DNA of 9,394 nt. Origin: an uncultured Porphyromonadaceae bacterium. GTDB taxonomy: Bacteria; Bacteroidota; Bacteroidia; Bacteroidales; Muribaculaceae. Below the pieces are notes generated by a model that was given only the letters and a program-made list of their open reading frames with translations, was not told the origin of the DNA and made no database searches. A program made the position numbers and the translations under genes. The DNA lies in contig CAMWQY010000088.1 in NCBI GenBank assembly GCA_947176355.1, positions 1 through 9,394 on the forward strand, in the 5' to 3' direction. Positions 1-6,145 of the stretch are shown here, one piece after another. The stretch's first letter is position 1. Every line of letters begins with the position of its first letter.

Positions 1-1832
1 CTCCCGATGATTACTTTAATAGTATCAAACTGATTGAAAAAAAACAGGGCTTTAACAACAATGAAGCTTACAACATATCTGTCGATAGTCTAAACCATAC
101 CTTGACTGTATCTTCTCCAAGCGGACAAGGACTGCTATATGGAGCTTTGTCTCTTTATCGCGCAGCGTCAAGCTATGACCGTACTGATTCTCCGAAAAAC
201 GCATTGCGAGTTTTAAACCATTGGGATAATCTTGATGGTACTATTGAAAGAGGATATGCCGGCAAAAGCATTTGGAATTGGGATTCACCTTTGACACAAG
301 AACAGATTTCTCTTTATAGGAATTATGCACTTGCCAATGCAATGGCAGGCATCAACGGTACAGTTCTTAACAATGTCAATGCCTCTCCCAAGATGCTTAC
401 AAAAGAAATTCTTGAAAGAGTAGCTGAGATTGCCGACATCTTACGACCTTACGGCATGAAAGTATATTTGTCGGTAAATTTTGCGTCTCCAAGCGCCATA
501 GGTGGACTTGAAACTGCCGACCCTCTGAATAAAGAAGTCGCAAGATGGTGGAAAGATAAAGCAAAAGAAATATATTCGCTGATTCCAGATTTTGGCGGTT
601 TTCTCGTAAAAGCTAACAGTGAGGGACAACCCGGACCATGTGATTTTGGACGTACGCATGCCGATGGCGCAAATATGCTTGCTAAAGCGCTGAAACCATT
701 CGGAGGAATTGTAATGTGGCGTGCATTCGTCTATTCCCCTTCCGATCCTGACAGGGCAAAACAAGCATACGCTGAATTTAATCCGCTTGATGGTAAGTTT
801 GACAGCAATGTGTTGGTGCAGGTCAAGAATGGTCCTGTAGATTTTCAACCTCGTGAACCATACAGTCCACTTTTCGACGGAATGAAGAAGACACCTCTTA
901 TCGCCGAACTCCAGATTACTCAGGAATATCTCGGGCACGCAAATCATCTTGCCTATCTCGCTCCAATGTGGGAAGAATTCTTTGAGGAAGCTCCTCAAGG
1001 CAATGTAAAAGGAGTAGCGGGAGTTGCAAATATAGGTGATAATAAGAATTTCACAGGTCATCCTCTTGCTCAAGCCAATTGGTATGCTTTCGGACGCCTT
1101 GCTTGGGATCCTAAAATAAAATCAGAAGATATCGTAAAAGAATGGGCAGGAATGACACCTTGGCTAAATCTTAATGATAGACAAATGTCAGATTTTTCAA
1201 AGATGATGTGCAGCAGTAGAGAGCATGTAGTCGACTACATGATGCCAATCGGACTTCATCATCAATTTGCATGGGGACACCATTATGGTCCGCAACCTTG
1301 GTGTGAGATTCCGGGAGCAAGAGCGGATTGGTTGCCGAGCTATTATCATAAAGCTGATTCCAATGGAATTGGTTTTGACCGAACTCAGGCTACCGGCAGT
1401 GGCGCTACTGCCCAATACCCCTCTCCTTTTAAAGAAATGCTTGAAAATCCTGAGACATGCGCTGAAAAATACTTGCTATGGTTTCATCATCTTGATTGGA
1501 ATCATAAACTACCAACAGGAGAAAGCGTATGGCAAGCACTCAATCGTCATTATGATGCAGGAGTGGAAGGGGTTGCCGACATGAGGACAACATGGCAAAA
1601 TCTCGAAGGATGTACAGATCCTGACATTTACAAGGACATAGAAACACGTCTCTTGACACAACATGAGGATGCTATTTGGTGGCGAGACGGTTGCCTCGAA
1701 TATTTTGGTAAAATAGCCGGATTGAAGCCCAACAAGCTTTCAATGCACACACTCGATGAGATGATTCCTGTAGAATTAGGTATCGACAACTACACCAATC
1801 CATCTAAAGAACTTCTCGACTCAAAACGCTAA
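1..1832 (+). CDS. Alpha-glucuronidase, GH67 family (5' end missing)
   Basis: This enzyme removes alpha-1,2-linked (4-O-methyl)glucuronic acid from the non-reducing-end xylose of xylo-oligosaccharides. The reading frame is open from position 3, so the gene begins left of the window; 609 codons are present and roughly 85 N-terminal residues are missing, by comparison with GH67 proteins of about 680-730 residues. The visible start-like TTG at 102 is internal. GH67 hallmarks include ERGYAGKSIWNW (246-281), KANSEGQPGP with the likely general acid Glu at 621, VQVKNGPVDFQ with Asp at 840, and ELQITQEY with Glu at 924. The 73- and 28-residue spacings match the catalytic Glu292/Asp365/Glu393 of Cellvibrio japonicus GlcA67A as I recall them. 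The C-terminal GH67 domain follows, with the HHYGPQPW and GIGFDRTQATGS motifs. It ends at TAA 1830-1832, 54 bp before a GH35-type gene, probably in one operon. Any signal peptide lies outside the window. Confidence 0.96.
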   Translation, partial: PDDYFNSIKLIEKKQGFNNNEAYNISVDSLNHTLTVSSPSGQGLLYGALSLYRAASSYDRTDSPKNALRVLNHWDNLDGTIERGYAGKSIWNWDSPLTQEQISLYRNYALANAMAGINGTVLNNVNASPKMLTKEILERVAEIADILRPYGMKVYLSVNFASPSAIGGLETADPLNKEVARWWKDKAKEIYSLIPDFGGFLVKANSEGQPGPCDFGRTHADGANMLAKALKPFGGIVMWRAFVYSPSDPDRAKQAYAEFNPLDGKFDSNVLVQVKNGPVDFQPREPYSPLFDGMKKTPLIAELQITQEYLGHANHLAYLAPMWEEFFEEAPQGNVKGVAGVANIGDNKNFTGHPLAQANWYAFGRLAWDPKIKSEDIVKEWAGMTPWLNLNDRQMSDFSKMMCSSREHVVDYMMPIGLHHQFAWGHHYGPQPWCEIPGARADWLPSYYHKADSNGIGFDRTQATGSGATAQYPSPFKEMLENPETCAEKYLLWFHHLDWNHKLPTGESVWQALNRHYDAGVEGVADMRTTWQNLEGCTDPDIYKDIETRLLTQHEDAIWWRDGCLEYFGKIAGLKPNKLSMHTLDEMIPVELGIDNYTNPSKELLDSKR

Positions 1833-1846
1833 TCTTATCAAATGTA

Positions 1847-1869
1847 AGGACGCACGGCGAGTGCGTCCT
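1847..1869 (+). repeat. Intercistronic hairpin (9-bp perfect inverted repeat)
   Basis: The arms AGGACGCAC (1847-1855) and GTGCGTCCT (1861-1869) pair perfectly around the 5-nt loop GGCGA. The hairpin sits alone in the 54-bp gap between the GH67 stop and the GH35 start. It is followed by AATATTATTCC rather than a run of T, so a strong intrinsic terminator is unlikely. It could be an RNA stability or processing element between the two cistrons, or one copy of a dispersed palindromic repeat. Confidence 0.7.
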
Positions 1870-1886
1870 AATATTATTCCTATCTT

Positions 1887-3488
1887 ATGAATAAGCATTT
1901 TCCCATAGTCTTGATGTTCTTGTCTTTCTTTATATCAACAATGACAGCTAAGACTCCTCGTACTCCTTCTTATCTCATTCTTGGAGGAGAATTAGGAAAT
2001 TCCTCAGCATCCTCGAAGGAAGACATCAAGGCCTTTTTCCCAAAACTAAAAGACATGGGGCTAAACACAGTTTTAATGCCCGTATATTGGGAACTAATCG
2101 AGCCAAGTGAAGGACAATTCGAGTTCTCTCTCGTTGAAGAAGCAATTGCGACGGCTAAAGAAAACAATCTAAAAATAGTTCCGCTATGGTTTGGAGCGTG
2201 GAAAAATTCAATGAGTTGCTATGCCCCGGAGTGGGTCAAGACCGATACAAAACGGTTTCCAAGGGCAATCACGGAGCAAGGAAAACCTCTTGAAATATTA
2301 AGTGCATTTAGCGAAGATGTGCTCAATGCTGATCTCAAAGCTTTCAATGCTTTTCTCGATTATCTGAAAACTTATGACAAAGACAACACAATATGCATGA
2401 TCCAGATAGAGAATGAAATAGGAATGCTTGAGTCTCCACGTGACCATTCAAGTCTTGCCAATAAAGTATATTCAAAAGGAGTTCCCGATGTATTGGCAAA
2501 AAAGCTCAAAGTCAAAGCCGGTACATCTTGGAAAGATCTTGCCGAAGAAAATGATTATGCTGATGAAATGTTTATGGCATGGAACTATGCTCAATATGTT
2601 GAAAACCTTGCTAAGGCTGCACGAGAAAAACTTCCAACAACTCCACTTTATGTGAATGCCGCTCTCGATAGCCGCGGCCGTAGACCGGGGCAATATCCGT
2701 CAGCAGGCCCCATTGCCAGATTGGCAAACATCTGGAAAGCTGGAGCTCCTTCGATAGATTTCATCTCTCCTGATCTATACGACCCTCCATTTGCACCATG
2801 GTTTCTTCAATACGATTTTCCGGATAATCCACTCTTCATTCCAGAAATAAGGAGATCTAAAAATAGTGGTACCCATGCTTTCTATGTCATAGGCGAGCAC
2901 AACGCCATCGGTTTCAGCCCATTCTCTATAGAGAACGCCACTGAGGAAGAAGCCAATAGGCTTAAGCAAGCTTATTCCCTTTTAAAGAAACTTGAACCAT
3001 TCTGCTCCAAAAAATTTGATAGTTATGGTGTTCTATTCGACTCTCAAAATGCAAAAGAATCAAAAGTAATGGAAAAAGATGGAATAAAGACTATATCGAA
3101 TCATTTTTTCACTCTACCTTGGGATAGTCGAGCCACTGATGGAAGCATCTGGCCCGACGGAGGCGGGATGATTATAGAGCTTGGTAAGGACGAATTTTTA
3201 ATAGCTGGAACAGGAATAGTAGTAAAATGGGAATCCTCCAACGAATCAAATATAGAGAAGAGACTCGGAGAAGATGGATTTTTGCTTTCCGGCGATGAAT
3301 CCAAAGAATCAAAATGGAATGGAAAAGAACGTATTGGGATACTTAGCTGTGACGAAGTTGACATAAATCCAGACGGGACTTTCAGGGTCATAAGGCGCCT
3401 TAACGGAGACGAAACTCACCAAGGGCGTCATGTCCGTATCGGAGTAGACGATTATAAAGCTCTCCACGTAAAATTATACCGCTACTAA
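1887..3488 (+). CDS. GH35-type beta-galactosidase-like glycosidase with DUF5597-like C-terminus
   Basis: This is a predicted secreted retaining exo-glycosidase of clan GH-A. Residues 1-21 form a signal peptide (hydrophobic FPIVLMFLSFF, likely cleaved after MTA); there is no lipobox cysteine, so a soluble periplasmic enzyme is expected. The barrel runs from about residue 27 to 350. IQIENEIG contains the likely acid/base Glu177 (after Asn176), and FIPEIRR contains the likely nucleophile Glu320. The 143-residue spacing is close to that recalled for Cellvibrio GH35 Bgl35A. The remainder, about 370-533, resembles the DUF5597 region of that subgroup. The ATG start is preceded by CCTATCTT with no Shine-Dalgarno. 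Its place behind GH67 suggests a role in xylan side-chain removal, with galactose or another pyranose as the leaving sugar, but the substrate cannot be read from sequence. Family assignment is firm; substrate is uncertain. Confidence 0.88.
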   Translation: MNKHFPIVLMFLSFFISTMTAKTPRTPSYLILGGELGNSSASSKEDIKAFFPKLKDMGLNTVLMPVYWELIEPSEGQFEFSLVEEAIATAKENNLKIVPLWFGAWKNSMSCYAPEWVKTDTKRFPRAITEQGKPLEILSAFSEDVLNADLKAFNAFLDYLKTYDKDNTICMIQIENEIGMLESPRDHSSLANKVYSKGVPDVLAKKLKVKAGTSWKDLAEENDYADEMFMAWNYAQYVENLAKAAREKLPTTPLYVNAALDSRGRRPGQYPSAGPIARLANIWKAGAPSIDFISPDLYDPPFAPWFLQYDFPDNPLFIPEIRRSKNSGTHAFYVIGEHNAIGFSPFSIENATEEEANRLKQAYSLLKKLEPFCSKKFDSYGVLFDSQNAKESKVMEKDGIKTISNHFFTLPWDSRATDGSIWPDGGGMIIELGKDEFLIAGTGIVVKWESSNESNIEKRLGEDGFLLSGDESKESKWNGKERIGILSCDEVDINPDGTFRVIRRLNGDETHQGRHVRIGVDDYKALHVKLYRY

Positions 3489-3558
3489 TAACGATTAAAT
3501 ATGAATTATGAACTATTACCTAAAAGCGGATAACAATCTAAAGTCTATAATTGCGATA

Positions 3559-3603
3559 TAATAAAAGAAGGAATCCTCAAAGTGAGAGTTCCTTCTTTTA
3601 TTA
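3559..3603. terminator. Bidirectional intrinsic terminator between convergent genes
   Basis: The arms TAATAAAAGAAGGAA (3559-3573) and TTCCTTCTTTTATTA (3589-3603) are perfectly complementary over 15 bp. CTC/GAG (3576-3578 with 3584-3586) can extend the stem inside. The A-rich left arm and T-rich right arm give a T-rich downstream side in both directions, so it can end transcripts of the GH35 gene (stop at 3488) and of the xylanase gene (stop at 3620). The rest of 3489-3619 shows nothing else recognisable. Confidence 0.85.
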
Positions 3604-3619
3604 TTACAGTGTATCAAAT

Positions 3620-5968
3620 TTATTTCTTTACAACCTTACCATCTATGATATAGAGTCCTGAAGGAAGATCTGAGAATTTGACATTATCAGGATACTTGAA
3701 GCCACTAATAGTGTAGATTCCTTTTACTGTCTGATGCTCAGTTGAGACTTCATTAACACCGGTATGGTCAATACCTCCAAGCCCTCTTACCACGCCTGCG
3801 TATGCATGCTTGCGATAGAAGGTTCCATTGGTCCATATACCGACCGGAGTGTTAGCCCGCCATCCACTGTTGGCAGGAGAATCTGTAGGACACCAGAAGC
3901 ATATTCCCCATTGTTGTTCTGCCGGGATAAGGCGTAGATATTCCTTGATTATCCATTCATAATAGTCAGCCATGTTCTGATGCTGCTTTTCAGTCATTTC
4001 GCCAGTCGGAACGTCTCTGCCACTTGCATTTACATATCCCATGTCGAATTCACTAACACGCACCAATTTACCGGAAGCAGCCATCAGCTTGAACATATTG
4101 GTTATGGCGTTCTTTTTGCTGTTCAATGTGCCACTGTTTTCATAATAAGATATATGCATCTGGGTGCCGATGCCGTCGATGAATGTCACACCGTCTGCTT
4201 CCCATTTCGCGATCCAGTTGATGAGAGATTTGAGTTTTTTATTACCGTCCCAATCACTTTCCAAGTTATAGTCGTTTATGAATAGCTTGATATCTTCCGG
4301 TCCATATTGACGTGCATATTTGACGGCGGTACGCACATATTCAAGATCACCCATGTGATCTTGCCAATAGAATGCATCGCCACCTACATCCCATGTCGCA
4401 TCTCCGTTGAATCCTTCGGAATGCTGAAGCGTGTAATTGCCGCTGCCGTCATTGCCGCCTCCGGAGATAGCTTCGTTCACTACGTCCCATGCTTTTACTT
4501 TGCCACCGCACGCATTCATCATTCCCTTGATCCATTTTTCCATGGCCCCGCTGAGAATTTCACACTTTTCTGCCTTAGTAAGAGGAGTCTTTTGTGGATA
4601 TTTCAGATAGAATGAGCTTTGGTCGATCTGAGGAGCGACGATGCCACCGCCTGACTTTTTCATTTTGAATGATTCGAGATCATCTCCGTCAATGCTGCCA
4701 TTGGTCAGTTTCTCTACTCCTCCAATCTTAAGACTAATATTATCGAAATAATATGTGTTTGCATCTGATAATTCGCTGAGATTGAATGCGATTGACTTAC
4801 CACCTGCCGCAAATTTTCCACTCACGGTAATTGTCTTCCACTCAGTGGTGAAATTTATGTTGCCAAGTGCATTATAGTCTACGTATGATCCTGGGGCTGT
4901 ATGAATTTGCGTAGATGCGAATGCCGGCTTATCAGCGCGTACATCAGCAGTAAACACATAGCTTTGTCCTGTTGAGAAAGATGTCGGACATAAGATCCAA
5001 AATTGATTGTCCCATACTTCAGATTTCTTTGCAGAAGCCTCAACTTTCAGATAGCGGCGATTTTCATTAATTTTCAGGGCACCTACTTTATCTTTAACGC
5101 TTATATTACGAATATAGATATCTCCGACAAAGTCTCCACATTGCAGGAGCAAGAATGGATTGTTGATGGGACTATTGTACGTAACACTCACTTCCTGCCA
5201 TTCAGTAGTAAACTTAAAGTCTTTGTTGCTTCCGCTCCCCCAATCTCCAAGTTTTGAATGCATAGTGCCGTCAGCCGATCCTTTTATTTCATATATAAGA
5301 GTATATGTCTTCCCGGCATCTGTAGGGATGTTGTCGTAGGCGACAAATTGCACATCGTAGGAGTTGGTCGTCTTTTTAGTTGTATGGATATTCAGTCCAT
5401 TAGCAGAGGAAAAATTTAGGGAAAACCCAAATTTATTTTGATCACCTGTCCATCCTACATTCTGCTGGCTCCTGAAATCCTTGGAAGCTATTGTCATATC
5501 CACCAAGGTGTCTGGATTTTCAAATGGTTGTGCCGGCTTGTCTTTAATCAAACCTCTCAGCCATCCATTAGGTTGCTGAGAATGCCAAGCGAGAGTGTGA
5601 CCATATACATTGATGCCGGCTTTTTCAGCTGCATTCACATAGCTGGTCACTGTATTGAAATGCATGTTACCGCTATTATCGACACAACTTGCCATTTTCA
5701 TGGCATTTCCGGCAACAGTCTCCGTAAAATTGTCGTTGGTCATTCCTGCTACTGTATGATTGTTCAGATAGTCATTGACTGTGGTGCCGGTACCAAGTTT
5801 AAAATTTGGATACTTGTCGTAGTCGATGTAATTCTTGAGAGGCGCATAATCCTTCAAGTAATCATAGTTACGGTCTTTAGGGTTTCCTTGCTCATAGTTT
5901 TTAAGTGTCTGACCCGACACGATTAGAGCAGGAAAAGTTGCAATTGTTGTTAATAATAATTTTCTCAT
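3620..5968 (-). CDS. Endo-1,4-beta-xylanase, GH10 with two inserted CBM4-like modules
   Basis: This enzyme hydrolyses internal beta-1,4-xylosidic bonds of xylan. The signal peptide is residues 1-19 (LLLTTIATFPALIVSG), with no lipobox cysteine. The GH10 barrel is split. Strands 1-3 are at about 55-147, with NAMKM at 88-92 and GHTLAWHSQQP at 123-133. Two tandem carbohydrate-binding modules follow at about 148-297 and 298-425; they share FTTEW (253-257, 373-377) and a closing YxRNISVK/YxDNISLK strand. The barrel resumes at about 451 with WDVVNEAIS (acid/base Glu499), TQMHIS (603-608), VRVSEFDMG (nucleophile Glu640) and FWCPTDS (691-697). All catalytic residues are present, so it should be active; the modules should bind xylan. 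The last 35-45 residues (GIYTISG then LPSGLYIIDGKVVKK) form a Bacteroidetes C-terminal tail resembling a short type IX sorting domain. A single xylanase with this architecture is known from Bacteroides and Prevotella xylan loci. Confidence 0.95.
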   Translation of the reverse strand: MRKLLLTTIATFPALIVSGQTLKNYEQGNPKDRNYDYLKDYAPLKNYIDYDKYPNFKLGTGTTVNDYLNNHTVAGMTNDNFTETVAGNAMKMASCVDNSGNMHFNTVTSYVNAAEKAGINVYGHTLAWHSQQPNGWLRGLIKDKPAQPFENPDTLVDMTIASKDFRSQQNVGWTGDQNKFGFSLNFSSANGLNIHTTKKTTNSYDVQFVAYDNIPTDAGKTYTLIYEIKGSADGTMHSKLGDWGSGSNKDFKFTTEWQEVSVTYNSPINNPFLLLQCGDFVGDIYIRNISVKDKVGALKINENRRYLKVEASAKKSEVWDNQFWILCPTSFSTGQSYVFTADVRADKPAFASTQIHTAPGSYVDYNALGNINFTTEWKTITVSGKFAAGGKSIAFNLSELSDANTYYFDNISLKIGGVEKLTNGSIDGDDLESFKMKKSGGGIVAPQIDQSSFYLKYPQKTPLTKAEKCEILSGAMEKWIKGMMNACGGKVKAWDVVNEAISGGGNDGSGNYTLQHSEGFNGDATWDVGGDAFYWQDHMGDLEYVRTAVKYARQYGPEDIKLFINDYNLESDWDGNKKLKSLINWIAKWEADGVTFIDGIGTQMHISYYENSGTLNSKKNAITNMFKLMAASGKLVRVSEFDMGYVNASGRDVPTGEMTEKQHQNMADYYEWIIKEYLRLIPAEQQWGICFWCPTDSPANSGWRANTPVGIWTNGTFYRKHAYAGVVRGLGGIDHTGVNEVSTEHQTVKGIYTISGFKYPDNVKFSDLPSGLYIIDGKVVKK

Positions 5969-5976
5969 GGTTATTT

Positions 5977-6001
5977 AATCTTTTGCTTCAATCTTTTGCT
6001 T
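5977..6001 (-). repeat. Tandem 12-bp direct repeat in the xylanase leader
   Basis: AATCTTTTGCTT occurs at 5977-5988 and again at 5990-6001, exactly 13 bp apart. Read on the coding strand of the xylanase this is two copies of AAGCAAAAGATT, ending 8 bp before the ATG. It lies between the proposed transcription start and the start codon. It may be an A-rich ribosome-loading leader or a tandem protein-binding site. Confidence 0.6.
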
Positions 6002-6004
6002 TTG

Positions 6005-6012
6005 CAAAATTA
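6005..6012 (-). promoter_or_regulatory. Putative -7 element for the xylanase gene
   Basis: On the - strand this reads TAATTTTG, a full match to the Bacteroidetes -7 consensus TAnnTTTG. It would place the transcript start near 5998, about 30 nt before the ATG at 5968. No TTTG is seen at the -33 distance, where the DNA is a long A/T run, so expression may need an activator. Confidence 0.5.
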
Positions 6013-6055
6013 TAAAAATTTTTTTATTTTTAATTATTTTATCTGACTTTTTTAT

Positions 6056-6063
6056 TAATTTTG
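6056..6063 (+). promoter_or_regulatory. Putative -7 element for the PurF-like gene
   Basis: TAATTTTG matches the Bacteroidetes -7 consensus TAnnTTTG and points towards the PurF-like gene. Transcription would start near 6070, giving an untranslated leader of about 75 nt. No clear TTTG -33 element lies 19-21 bp upstream. Confidence 0.5.
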
Positions 6064-6078
6064 CATCGTGATTCCAGA

Positions 6079-6099
6079 GAGGAGAGCATCTCTTTCCTC
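6079..6099 (+). other. Hairpin in the 5' leader of the PurF-like gene
   Basis: GAGG (6079-6082) pairs with CCTC (6096-6099), and AGAG (6083-6086) with CTCT (6090-6093), around a CAT loop with a TT bulge at 6094-6095. It lies just after the proposed transcript start and 46 nt before the ATG. No T run follows and no known riboswitch class is recognised. A role in RNA stability or translation control is a guess. Confidence 0.35.
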
Positions 6100-6145
6100 A
6101 AAGGATAACTCAAAATACAGGTAATAAGCTAAACTTTACAATCTT

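Noticed and set aside
102..104. TTG as start codon of the alpha-glucuronidase
   Set aside because: The frame is open upstream to the window edge and those 33 codons read as plausible GH67 N-terminal sequence; catalytic spacing implies about 118 residues before this point.
441..1073. A 210-codon open frame on the - strand inside the GH67 gene
   Set aside because: It lies fully antisense to a well-supported GH67 reading frame, its translation has no recognisable motif, and it has no promoter or independent support.
1856..1886. Intrinsic terminator between GH67 and GH35
   Set aside because: The hairpin is not followed by a T run, and the short gap and shared pathway favour co-transcription.
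3489..3558. Possible small gene after the GH35 gene (ATG at 3501 and nearby)
   Set aside because: The frames are closed within a few codons and the stretch leads straight into the shared terminator.
5438..5926. A 162-codon open frame on the + strand inside the xylanase gene
   Set aside because: It is antisense to the N-terminal part of the GH10 protein, whose motifs are clear. The translation is Cys/Ile/His-rich with no domain pattern.
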